Origin: Acanthornis magna
Lineage: Eukaryota > Chordata > Aves > Passeriformes > Acanthizidae
DNA length: 64,000 nucleotides
NCBI GenBank assembly: GCA_036785705.1
Contig: JAWUZG010000970.1
Location: forward strand, 2,700,501 to 2,764,500
Direction of reading: 5' to 3'
Part shown: in pieces, positions 38,680 through 49,997 of the stretch
Layout of the letters: every line of letters begins with the position of its first letter
Position numbering within the stretch: the stretch's first letter is position 1
Translations under genes and position numbers: made by a program
Notes under the pieces: model-generated
Told to the model about the DNA's origin: nothing
The model's database searches: none
What the model saw: only the letters and a program-made list of their open reading frames with translations

Positions 38680-39447
38680 ATGCACCACTGGGGTACTAGG
38701 AGCAGCAATTTAGCACCATACACCAGCATATGCTGGGCATCACCCAGCTTGAAGCAGCTTGGCAGTATGGGGGTCCTTGTGGACAGCAATGGACACTGAG
38801 CCATCTGTGCCCTTACAGCAAAAAAGGCCAATTGTATCCTGGGCTCATGGCATGCTGCTGTTCCTCAGCAGGCTGAGGGACACGACCCTTCTCCTCTCCT
38901 CAGCACTGGTGAAGCCACACAAGGAGTGCTGTGTCCAGTACTGGAACCTCAGTAGAAGAGAGACATGGACATACTGGAGAGAGTCCAGTGAAGGGCCAAA
39001 AAGGTGATGAAGGGACTGAACCATCTCTCCTGTGAACAAAGTCTGAAAGAGTTGGGACCATTCAGCCTGGGGGGGGGATGTTTGTTGCTGGCATGGTGGA
39101 TCCTATCAACGTGTATAAAACAGAGAGGCTGTAAAAAAGAGGGAGCCATGCTGTCTTCAGTGATGCCTGGTGCTAGGACAAGAGGTGATATTCACAAACT
39201 GAAAGAGAAGTGGTTCATTCCATCCAAAACATAGCCTCACACTAGCTACTAGAAAATTAACTTTACCTCAGCCAACACCAGCACACCCTTGGAGTGTGTG
39301 GAGTTTCCCTTTTTGGTGATATTCAAAAGATATCTGGACATGCTCCTGGGCTATCAGGTCTAGGTGGTCCTTCTTGAGCAAACGAGTGGGACCAGATGGC
39401 CTCCAGGGGGCCCTTTCAACCTGAGCCATTCTGTGATTCTGTGATTT
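38680..39447 (+). mobile_element. CR1 LINE, 5'-truncated, with an LTR scrap inside
   Basis: CR1 landmarks are GGGGGTCCTTGTGGACAGCA near 38768, AAAGGCCAATTGTATCCTGG near 38823, GCACTGGTGAAGCCACACAA near 38903, GAGTCCAGTGAAGGGCCAAA near 38981, TTGGGACCATTCAGCCTGG near 39053, and the terminal CCATTCTGTGATTCTGTG at 39426-39443. A G7 tract sits at about 39071. At 39221-39288 the CR1 text is replaced by the end of an ERVL-type LTR. It resumes at about 39289 with a block matching the region just before the GATATTCAAAAGA motif. About 60 bp of CR1 (the AACTTCTTTACTGTGAGGGT region) is missing at the junction. Confidence 0.9.
39221..39288 (-). mobile_element. 5'-terminal scrap of an ERVL-type LTR inside CR1
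   Basis: The plus strand reads CCAAAACATAGCCTCACACT, then AGCTACTAGAAAATTAACTT, then CTCAGCCAACACCAGCACA. On the minus strand that is TGTGCTGGTGTTGGCTGAGG..., the 5' terminus of the same LTR family seen at 12664-13222. These are the very 50 or so bases that the 12.7-kb copy has lost, plus a little overlap (the CATAG block). The rest of the LTR is gone. Confidence 0.8.
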
Positions 39448-42400
39448 CACTGTCAGCAGAGATGCAGTGTGAAGGTGTATCCTTTTCTCATGGTACAACA
39501 TTGGTTAAAAATGTAGCTACACCCTTAGAAAACTTGAGCCTCGCTGGTTTGCTAGAGTCTGCTCCATGTTGATCCAATTGTTTCTTCTGACTGTGCAATA
39601 ACTACGGTGAGTAGAAATTATTGACAGAACACAGGAGATGGATAAATGCAATAAACATGTCTATACTGTATCACAGGAAAATGCTGTCACAGTTTCTAGC
39701 AGAATATGTTTAATGTCACGGGAGAATAAGAACCTAAGTCTCTGATTCACTGTAATAACACGTGGGTCTCATTTTTATGGGCAGTATTATGTGTCTCTAA
39801 GCAAATCCAGTTGTGAGGGATTAATATGATATTAAATAGAGGTAAACTTATAGCTCTTCTGCAGAAATGAGAACTCTGGTCTCTGCTAAGGAGTATTTTA
39901 TGAATAAAGATTTATGAAATTTGTTTTCAGGGTGTTTCATGTCCATGATTCATAATATAGGTTGGAATATTGTAAAGCCAAAGAGAGAGAGAATTTTTGG
40001 AACAGGAGTTTTGTCTTCCTTGTTGCCTGCATAGTTGTCCATTTACAGAACATTTGTGAAAGGTTCTGAAAAAGAAAAATATTGAAGAAAAAAAGTACAA
40101 AAAAATTTAACAGAGGAAACAAGTTCACTATAACCTCATCTTAAATGTTTGCTGTACAAGAGCAAAAGTAATACCATTATGCAATAATCCCATTCCCCAA
40201 TTGGACAGACTACTTTGCCTCTGGCACAGCTTGCTGTGTTGTGGCCTCATACAATATGACAACATTGCATTTTCTTATGCAGTATCTAGAGATCTATCAA
40301 GCATAACAATTGTCTACAGATGCCCAGAAATGTGATGCCACTGAGTTTCAAGGGCTGAATTTTATGCTAAATTGAATGAATTTCAGGAAATTACAATGTT
40401 TTAAGTGTCTGAGTGGGGGTCGTAAAATGTGAATTTTATTTTTAAAGAGCTCTAAAATTGTTGCTTTTTAGGAATGTAGATATTATAGGAGAGAAGAGAG
40501 TGGTATGGAGGGCTCTGACAGCAGCTGGTTTTCCCCTTTAGATCATGCTGCTGTTCTGGGTACAGAAGAATTTCAAGTGAATGTATATATCCATCCATTT
40601 TCTCTTTCATTTCCTAGTAAATTCTGGTTTTCTGCATTGGCATTTTGCATGAAATGGAAACTCTAGGTCTTTGAGACAACTTCCACAATAACTTAAACCC
40701 ATGACCAACAGATCTGACAAGAAACTGGTAAGTGTGTTGTGACAAAGCCTGACACTGGGTTTTCTCCTGCACTGGAACAGTAAAGTGAACATCTTCTCTG
40801 GGAACAGCTGGATGGCTGTACTCTCTGGCCAGGAGGTCATACATTTGGTGCAGTTTCTACTGGTCTAGGTGCCACGATCAGCTTGGAAACCTTCTATGAA
40901 ACTAAATCGTAATCAATGTTTTTTAATGTTCCAGTCAAATCTGAACATTCCTTCTGGCTCAAAGTGTGTAAATTTAGCTGCTGGGAGGGAGCACAGAGAG
41001 GCTGTGCAAAGCTGGCCAAACCAGGAGATGAGTTAGCCCTGACAGTCTAGGAGTAGTAAGCTCCATGGGTCAAACAATAAAAATGTAGCAATGTTGTCCC
41101 TTGACATGAATTACTTCAAGATAATCTTTAGGAGAGAAGCAAGTATGTACCATGTTAGATGTTGCCTGTAAAGTATCTCTTCCTGAAGTATTTGCCAGAA
41201 TCACAGCTTCATATGTTTCCTGTCCAAAGAGTATAAAAATTTGTAGAATCCCACTTACTATCATATGGCAAAACTCTTATTGTGCACTGTCTGGTGCACA
41301 TTTAAGAACTCACATTGATTATTATGTGATAAAATGCTGCCTAAGAAATGTTAATTTTCCAAGTAGCCTTTGTAAGGATGCGCTAAATTAGAAAGCATGA
41401 TCACAGAAAGAAATTATCATTTTGTGTCATGATGTAGATTTTGGCTATCAGAAAGCAGGACTGAACCTCCCTACTTCATGAAGCCAAAATCCTAGTGATC
41501 ACAGTGATTCTGAGAGATGTGGGTTAAGAAGCACCCCACTTGAATTTGGGGTTCCCTGGTTTTTTGTAGCTGCTCAGATTACTTGAAATTGAGTAATACA
41601 AATATGTTTTCTATTTTATTTTCTTCTCTGGGAATATTCTGAGTATGTGCCACTTTTTGATATCTATGGAATTCCATTTGTTCTCATAATAATGCATTTG
41701 TTAGGGTTTTTTTTTTGTTTTTTGTTTTTGCAAGTCCAGACTTCTTATAAAACCTCAGAAAACAGCCTTCCAGCTTCATCCTTTCCTAATCTCTATGACA
41801 ATAAAGTTTTAAAGATAAGCATTTATGGGCAATATTCATGCCATAATTACAGACTGTCTGTACTGTCATTCTGTGAAAATGACTTGATGGCAAAAAGTTT
41901 GATGGGAAATAATTACCTAATTTTTGTTGTTGCTGTGTGCTTCTGTGTTAAAGTGCTACCTGAGCTATGCTGAAATTGTTTTCTGGTTTCTTTTAATGTC
42001 TTAAGACACTTGCAGAAGATAACTGTGACTATAATTCTGTTGTTAGACAGGAATAGAAGATAGGCCTCTATGTAAGGGCAAATGAGGTGTGGAATAGCTG
42101 ATATGAACATGTTAAACTCCAACCTCCTCTTGTCACATATTCAAAGTCCAATGCAGAACGTTTGCCCTGGAAAGCAAGATGATGTAAGGAATCCTAAGGA
42201 CAGTGAACTAATAAAAGATAATGCTTCATCTTGTATTTTGCATTGTACTGTGTTTTATAACACTGTTTTCAGAAGACAACTAGTTTTGATTTTGCATTGC
42301 TTGAAAAAATCATTCTGAGCTGAAATGGAAACAGAAATTTTTCTTTTAAATTATATCCAGATTTTCATGTTCTACTGCTGACGGATCTTGTCTGAAATAT

Positions 42401-45400
42401 GTGAGTGCATGCTTTATTTCTTGCGTTTTTCTAACAAATGAGTAGTCTTATCCAGTATATGAAAAATTAAAAAACAGTAGACTAACCACGTTGGTATTGA
42501 GGAGTGTGGGATTTTTGGATCGGCAATAAAATACAGGATTTGGTTTCATGAACCTTCCTCTCCCTGTGAAGGTAAAAAATCAATCTGCCATCCTATTTCT
42601 GTACAAAATCATCAAACACTGGCAAGGAAGGTGGAGATACTTTTCTGATGATTGCACCGAAGGAGTTAAATTTGAGGATCTTGAAAGAGGTTACAGCCTC
42701 ACTGACATTAGTAAGAGAGCATATACCTATTTACTCGTTCCTTGCAGCTTTGAATCGTGGTGAACATCTACGGGATTTGGAAGTAATTGCTCTATTCACA
42801 CATTCTGTGTTTTGGGCAAGTACCTACAGTACTCTGTGTACAGAATATTGCAATGACAATTTAGGATTTGTGTTTTGGTTTTTTTTAAATTTCAACAAAG
42901 TTCTTAATATTTGATTTATGCATGTCTTTCTTTTACAGCCTATATAACTGTCCCATAAACCAAGCAGCTGTGAACGATCAAGGATTTTATTGTTTAAGTG
43001 AATTGATAGTAGTGTAAGATTAACATGTTTATTTCATATGCATTTCCTCTTGCTTAAAGGCTGTTGTGCATTGTGAAACAGTAAGCAGCTTTCAATTTTC
43101 TTCCCATTGAGGGCTGACCAAAACATGAGTATTCTGTAGTGAAAATTTATGTAACAATTCCTTCATTCTTGCCTGTTACAGCTTTCAAGACTGATTCTAC
43201 TTGTCCATAAAAGTAAGAGGAACAGAAGTTTTCCTTTTGTTGCTGCCTTGCAAATGCATTTTTTAAATTTTTCAATGTCTTCCATAGGCATTGAAGTTGA
43301 ACTTAAAGTGCAGGAGTACTATTGGTCAGTGTTGCTCTGCTGGCTTTGAAAGAGAAGCCAAAACATTCTGAGTATAATACTTATTACAGAGAGTGCAGCA
43401 TTTTTGAGTGTTGGACCTTTAGTGGTGATCTCAGTGGCCACAGCTGTCAGTGGCTAGTTTTGATTACAATTCCTCTACAAGGTAACTTTTTATTTTTAAA
43501 GAAGGTGAAACAATAAGAACTTCTCTCAAAGGGATTTTGCTTTGCATTATAAAGTGTCCACATTAAGGAATTTCCCCCTCCCTTTATTTATGGTCATTTA
43601 CACTAAGGGGAAAACCATGGAGGAACCCTGACAAGATCTCATCTCAGACTGAGAAATCCTGTGCAGAGTGTGACATTTTTCAGAAAGCTTATGAGAAATA
43701 ACACAATAAACATAAGATCATAAATTACAATTAATTACAATGATACAGGAAGATGTATTTATTTTTTCACTGTGCTTTGAGTTAATCTGCTCTTTCAATG
43801 CAGATGAAAATAACTAAGAATAAAGCCTGCAGAAGAAAAAAAAACATGTATAAAGCTATCAACTGAACCCTGGATTTCTTAGGTAGGGCATATAAACAAA
43901 TAAATAACTGTTACATAAGGAGTCTTCAGGATGTGACATTTATGAATTATGGTAATTTTAGATAAGCTGTACACTTAGTGATGGAGTATTTTCTCAGTGG
44001 TCAAGTTGTATTTGAGAGAATGATAGCTGTAATTGCAGAATACTACATCATTTGTAGTTGAGATCCCTGACAGTCAGCTGTGAATTGATAGTGACAGCAA
44101 GTCCAAAGTTCTTGTATTGACCTGCTAAAATGTTCCCTTTAAGCACACAACAGGCCACATTTCTTTGTTAACTTCTGTTCTCAGACATAAAGTCACTTAG
44201 AAAAGGTTACCAAGAAGTAAAATAGCCCTTAGAGTTGTTTATACATGTTAATGTGGGTTTGAGCTCGGAAAATATATGGCAAGATCAGTCCTGAAGTTCT
44301 TCTATATATTGAACTTCAATTAATGGTATGCTGTGTGCTTTGGTGAGTAGAGTGCAACAATCTCAAGAGAAATGACTTCTGAAGAACAAAGAATTGAATG
44401 TGTGGCATGGTGTTTTGTGCTGGTTCTGGCTAATTCTGGGGTCTTTGTGGATGAAGGTCATTAAATCTATCAAATAAAGCAAAAGAACTGTACACTGATG
44501 TCTCAGTCTGGTTCCCATCAGAATAGAAATAGTAGACAATAATGATACTCTGGTTGGATGGTAAATTCAATGTGCAAAGTTAAGAAAATTCTGGATTGTT
44601 TTATCCTTTGACAACCACACAGACAACTTTGAAATTCCAGACCCAAGTTCTCACGTGAAAAGATCTTTACACTAAAATTTTTGTCTGAGATGACTCTGTT
44701 GAAATATGGATACCTTGTGCTTTTTAAAGCATTCTCATATCTGCCTCTCTCAAGAGTAGGATGTTCTAACGCAGTTGCATAGCTCTGGTCTTTCATTTTA
44801 ATCCAGAGAAGGTGAAATGGTACAGGATGTCTGCAAATGTAGAACTTTCCCCAATCCCTGAAGAGACCAAAATCCCCTGTGGATCTGAGCAGCTTGGAGA
44901 GGATGGCAGAAAAGGATAAGCTAAGGCACCGTGTCTGAAAACTGTTCATTTTCCCATAGTTTTCAACTACCAGTGGTAGGGAAGCATCTCTCTGGCTGGG
45001 GTCTAAGTTCTTTTTGACTGATTTTTCTCCTTTCAATAGTGGGGACCACAGGAATCAAAATCTCTGTTCAGTATGATTTAGAACTCTTTATCCCACTTTT
45101 TATTTGGTTGTTATGTGCATTGGAAACAAAAGTGTTAAAACTTTTTTTAAACTGACTTTGAAAAGAATTTTCCAGTGGTCTGTTTATAAGAATATGTACC
45201 ACAGCTACATTGTTTTTTTCTGAAAAAGCTTGATTTAATTTTTCTCATGACTTGTTTCTCTGATGAAAATTATGGGCAATTTAACAGTCTTCAAATCTCT
45301 GCTTTATTGCCCATTGTTATAAAAGCGAAATAATGATTCTTAGTAGTTAATTTAATGGTCACACAAGAATTTAGGTTTGAGGCATTTTTTCCCTCTTAAA

Positions 45401-46159
45401 AAGTTACAACCAAGTGGGTTTTTATGAAATGGTTAGCATTAGTATACCTTAACAACAGGTACAATGAGAAAATAACTCAAACACTTCTGCTTTTCATTTG
45501 TAAATTCCCAGTGTGATTTCTGTTTCTTGGCAAACATAAAAGATTTTTACAGGAAATATCTTTCTCATGACTGAACAATATATTCCTGTGTTTTGAAGAG
45601 GCTTTTTTTTTTTTTTTTTGGTGTGTGTGACTTTTAAACTGTTAATCCAAGCCTGATTATACAGAGTCATATCTGCATACTGATTTATTAAAATGAGCAC
45701 TAAACTAAGGTTCTTTGCTTGACAGATTGTTCTTTCTGGTTTACAAAGAAACATGACACTTTTGTCAATATTATAGTAAGCATAGTAAACTTTCCCATGA
45801 CAAATATAAACAGTATAACTTTGAATGGTAAAAGCAGACAGCTCATGAAGACAAAATGAGGAAATATGCACTGTAGTAGCATAATATTTTCTTGACTAAT
45901 AGTTGCATCCCAAGTTCTAATAGTATTCAGACCTGTGAGGAAAGGAAATCCTAGGATTTAGAGTTTCACAAAGGACATGCTGAGCATCAGTGTTTATAAA
46001 CCTGTAGTAGAACTTTCAGCCCAAATATGTGTCAGAATTGTTGTGCTGGTCCGGAACACTTGGGAAGGCATTACGTGTGTTCAGCTTCTCCAGTACAGAG
46101 AATGACAAGTTTTAATTATTATGTTTGTGAATTCTAAAGGCAGTTTTAATTAATAAGCA
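39448..46159. other. AT-rich non-coding DNA, no gene recognised
   Basis: No transposon landmark or exon that I can support over 6.7 kb. The longest frame is minus 44518-45036 (172 codons), which shows no known motif. A T18 run lies at 45603-45620. Confidence 0.45.
45603..45620. repeat. T18 homopolymer followed by (GT)4
   Basis: Eighteen T then GGTGTGTGTG. It could be the reversed poly(A) of an unrecognised retroposon; no body is identifiable. Confidence 0.9.
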
Positions 46160-46770
46160 TATCCTTGGTGTGTCTGTAAGCATGCTTACAATGGCAGAAG
46201 CAACCGCTGGATGTCTAGAGATGTACCCTGTGCCTCACGCAACTGCCTGTAGCAGCATCCTGGGCCTTGAAAAGCAAATCCTGTGGAGACATGACATCCC
46301 AGACAGAAGTGGGTTGGACAAGGGGACTCATTTCAAAAATTGTCTCAAAGACAGCTAGGCTGGAGAGCATGTTAGAGTGGGTGAATCATATTCTGTATAA
46401 TGCACCAGCCTCAGGGAAAATTGAGTGCTACAATGGACTGTGAAAAACGAGTTTGAAAGCAATGGAGGGTGGGACCTTCAAACATTGTGATCTAGCGAAG
46501 GCCACCTGGTTAGTTAACACTAGATCTCTACCAATAGATCTGGCCCTGCCCAATCAAAACCTCCATGAACTGTAGAAGACAGTAAAGTCCCCATAGTCAA
46601 TATGAGAAACATGTTGGGGAAGACAGTTTGGAGTAGTCCTGCCTCAAGATAAGGCAAACACATCCTTGGGACTGTTTTTGTTCATGGACCTGGGTGCACT
46701 TGGTGGGTACTACAGAGGGATGGGGAAACATGGTGTGTACCTCAAGGGGATTTTCTTTTTGGGTAAGAAC
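46160..46770 (+). pseudogene. ERVL pol integrase core, broken relic
   Basis: This is the retroviral integrase that would join viral DNA to host DNA. The first piece reads LTMAEATAGCLEM, then YPVPHATA, LGLEKQILWRH and LDKGTHFKN, in frame from 46182 to a stop at 46356-46358. The Asp of LDKGTHF (codon 46317-46319) matches the second catalytic Asp. After that stop and a frameshift near 46377 the relic continues WVNHILYNAPASGKIE. The Glu at 46423-46425 is about 35 codons after the Asp, the D(35)E spacing of the family. A TGA follows at 46441-46443. C-terminal text (KAMEGGTFKH, AKATWLVNTRS) continues to about 46530, then decays further with more stops. The first catalytic Asp would lie just upstream of the truncation point and is not recognisable. 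Nothing functional can be made from it. Confidence 0.9.
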
Positions 46771-47513
46771 AGTCTGTAATGTTGAATTGTATAGTATTGG
46801 TTGCTGAATGACACTGCCACTGTATGCCATAACCATGGACAGTGAGGATGGATGGCTCCAGATACACCAGTCATGAGCTCCTGATGTTGCCTGGAAATAG
46901 AACAAACCTTCCCACACAACATTAGAATGATAATATAAAAGCAAACCTTTTCTTGAAAGCCTTCAGGTACACAATATGGCGAAAACTGCGACTGGTACAG
47001 TTATTCTACCATTTTCATAAGGCTGGTTGATTAGCATACCTGTCATATATTGTCCAATTAGAAGAGCAGTTGGTTAGGCAATTTTTCCCCAGGTACTGCT
47101 GCATTGGAATTGGTCCAGGGGCTTCTTTGCCCTATTTTTGGTATGTCTTCCCAGATTCTTGTTGGAAAACAGAATGTCCTTGTAGCTGGTTCTCTTCTTG
47201 AAATAAGACTAAACAGTATTTCAGGAATCTGTTAGAAGGTTAGCTTATGGTTCTAAAATGTACGGAAAAAGGCCAGGAAAAGTACTAGAAGCTACAACCA
47301 TGTATTAGCAATCTACAAATACATAAATATATGAAAATATGTAAAAGCTAAAAATCCTTAGGCATCACTGATGCAGCTTGCAAGCACCTGACAGCACACC
47401 AGCCCTCCTGCCCTAGAAGAGACCTAGGGTGCATAGAACTCACAGTCATGGACTAAATGAACTCAGCAGACGTCTTGGAGGGAAGGCCATTAACTAGGGA
47501 AAAGTTGCTCCTG

Positions 47514-47536
47514 TTTGTGTGTGTGTGTACATATAC

Positions 47537-47568
<32 letters not shown>

Positions 47569-47575
47569 ATGTATA
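47514..47575. repeat. Compound GT / TA / GT microsatellite
   Basis: GT repeats, a TACATATACATATATATA centre and GT repeats again. It lies within the ERVL tail and resembles the core of the palindrome at 1.8 kb only in composition. Confidence 0.9.
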
Positions 47576-47616
47576 GTTGTAAGGTGTAGAATCTGGGCAT
47601 GATATAGATGATATAG

Positions 47617-47632
47617 AATAAGGGGTGGATAA
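47617..47632 (+). promoter_or_regulatory. ERVL polypurine tract
   Basis: ATAAGGGGTGGATAA directly abuts the TG of the LTR. In retroviruses this tract primes plus-strand DNA synthesis just 5' of the 3' LTR. Its presence shows that the LTR is a 3' LTR still joined to internal sequence, not a solo LTR. Confidence 0.75.
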
Positions 47633-48165
47633 TGTCCTGGTCCCAGCCATGAAAGAGTTAATTTCTGCAGTAGATGGAAGGGGGCCCGGCCAGGACCTGG
47701 AGGTTATTCCATACCACCTCATGTGATTGGTGGGGATGGGGGGAAGGGAGTCTCTTCCAGGGAGAAGGGGGTCCCTTCTAGCTGAGAAAGCATGGTGGAG
47801 AGAGTGATCTGGTGACACCGGTTCCACGACAGAGGAAGCGATTGGGTACCCCTGGTTCCAAGCCGGAGGGAGCATTTGGGATGGTGTGGCTGCTGTTGGG
47901 TTGAGCTCTTGAGTGAGCATTTTACATGTGAATCACTTTTGTACGCTTTTGCTATTAATATTTTTGGTGTTACTGTTCGTTTTCTTATGTCATTGCTGTT
48001 TGCAGTAATTTTTTCATATCTCAGCCTGTGATCTTTACATTTTGTACCTCCAATTCTTCCCTCACAGGGGGAAGAGGGAGAGGGAGAGGGAGTGAGAAAG
48101 TGGCATGTGGTTTGGAGTTTCAGTGGGAACACTAAATTGGGGAGTACCAGTCCTAAACCTTGGCA
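47633..48165 (+). mobile_element. ERVL 3' LTR (same family as 22839-23255)
   Basis: It begins TGTCCTGGTCCCAGCCATGA with an AGAGTTAATTTCTGCAGTAG block. It continues with GGTTATTCCATACCACCTCA near 47702, a polymorphic G-rich region, then TTTTTTCATATCTCAGCC near 48010, TGTGATCTTTACATTTTGTACC near 48027 and a terminus ...CCTAAACCTTGGCA at 48165. Length is 533 bp. It is joined 5' to a polypurine tract and pol relic. The flanking bases (GGATAA before, TACACA after) cannot show a target duplication because the 5' LTR side is missing. Confidence 0.87.
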
Positions 48166-49976
48166 TACACAAAATGCTCTGAGTAGTTTCACTTTTTTAA
48201 AACTTCAAATGGATGAGTTTAGTACAGTGTAACCAGACAAATCAAACTGCTGCCTGTGAAAATAATGAAAACATGCTACAATTGTCTTTTAAGACCTGTT
48301 CAGGGACAGTGAATGACAGTACATTTTATCTCACCTATCTGCTCAGTGCATTTTCAAACAGTTTTCTGTTTTGCTTCTTAAGGCTGAGCACAAGAGTAAC
48401 CTTGTCAAATAGGACAGTCTTGACACTATCTGCTTATGATTATAAAGAAATGTTTGTACAAAACAAACCAAAACAGAGAAAGTGTTTTGTCATTTCTAAT
48501 GGTACTGTCAGACTGGGAGGAAATTGGGAATATTTTTCCAAAACTGCAAAAGTATGATGTTTCACTACTGTTTCTATGGAAACTGGTGCTAGTACAGTGT
48601 GTACTTGTTCCTCATTTCTTATGCCTGATGTACAGCAGTTGCTCATAATAACACTCTTATGAATAACATCAGGATACCAGAGAAATTTGAAAGCCCATTA
48701 TTTGTTATCTTCCTTTTTTCTGAACTGTGATGCAGACAGAAGAGCACTGTTGGTTTGGTATTTTGCAGAGACAGCATGGCTATTGCAGAGCCACACGAAG
48801 CTGTGAGAACTGAGTGAGCAGACTGGAAAACCAGTCTTCCCCAGGAAAACTTGGGGTGGATGGAAGGACACAGTGTAATGAGAATACTTTACAGTGCACC
48901 TCTGGGAAAAGAAGAGCACCAAATGTTGCATTACTAGTTCTACTGTCGTAAGCTCAAGTAGTACAGAACCACTAGTTACATCTGGAACTGGTGAAACATG
49001 ATGTCCTGTGCTGTTATAGTCTCTCATGCAGTTCAGATATGTGATGCTGAAATAGTCAGTCTGTTTACTGAAGTTGTCAGCAGGAAGGTATCATTATTTC
49101 AGAAATTGAGACAATTGTATCCTTTTTAGAAGTGAAAGGACTTTGTCAGTTCTGTTGTTGCCTCAGGATTGAGGGGTTGGACCCTTAGCACTAGAAAAAA
49201 AACAAAACAGATGCTATGTTATGAAATGTAGCTGTTGATGATGATTACTCTTTGTTTGCTAGTGAGGAAATAGTTTCCTGAGTCCAGAAACACAGAAGTG
49301 GACCTACTTAAAGAATGGTCTACAGTTAATCCTTGATTTGAATAAAGAATGAATATGTAATTGACTATTATCACAGAGGGTATCTTGAGAACCAGTGCTC
49401 CAAAGGTGACTTCTGTCCATTTACATCTCTTTGAAATAGCAGTGTGCAGCCACACGGCCTGTGTGCTAGCTCAGACAGCCAGCACTAGTCTTGACATAAA
49501 GAAATTATAAGCTTCTGGAAGACATCTCTAAGTAACTGGCTGATTTTGATTCAGAGTCCGAGCAGTCTGACTTCTAGTCAAGTCTGGTAGTAAGTACTGT
49601 AGCATGCAGAGAACCTCAGACTGCACAAAGATTAGTAGCAGGACAGGAAACCATGGCTATATCAACGTTATACAGAAGGTATACCCTGTCCTGTTTCTCA
49701 ACTGTGTGGTTTTTTAAATCCCGTATGAGGAAGGGGCCTGAAGCCAAAACAATGTCCTGATAAGCTGCATAGCAGTGGCTGTGAGTGTTTGGTCTGTAGC
49801 ATGCTCTGCTGGTCTTGGCATCCATTATTCAGAAAAAGTGTTAGCATAGAGACTTTCAAAGTAGTTTTCTACAGTTGCGCAGTCAGAAAAGTTATTACCT
49901 TTTTTACCTTTTATTCTTCCTGCTGATGTGTGTGGGTGACATCTCAGGTAGTAAGACAAGTATGGAGTATTTCTGG

Positions 49977-49997
49977 TTTGTTTGTTTGTTTGTTTTG
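49977..49997. repeat. (TTTG)n microsatellite
   Basis: About five TTTG units. Simple repeat. Confidence 0.9.

Larger units (their letters stand above)
46160..48165 (+). mobile_element. 5'-truncated ERVL provirus remnant (integrase to 3' LTR)
   Basis: The order is that of the 3' end of an ERVL provirus. It runs from broken integrase (46160-46770), through a decayed post-pol tail with text such as AAATGAACTCAGCAGACG near 47455 and GGCCATTAACTAGGG near 47485, to a polypurine tract AATAAGGGGTGG just before 47633 and an LTR at 47633-48165. Everything 5' of the integrase core (5' LTR, gag, protease, reverse transcriptase) is absent, and unique-looking AT-rich DNA starts at about 46160. A GT/TA microsatellite at 47514-47575 sits inside the tail. 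The unit cannot encode a working protein. Confidence 0.85.

Noticed and set aside
46597..46944. 115-codon minus-strand open frame
   Set aside because: It is the antisense shadow of the ERVL pol relic on the plus strand.
47719..48192. 157-codon minus-strand open frame, and 155 codons at 47453-47920
   Set aside because: Both are antisense readings of the ERVL LTR and tail, including the microsatellite.
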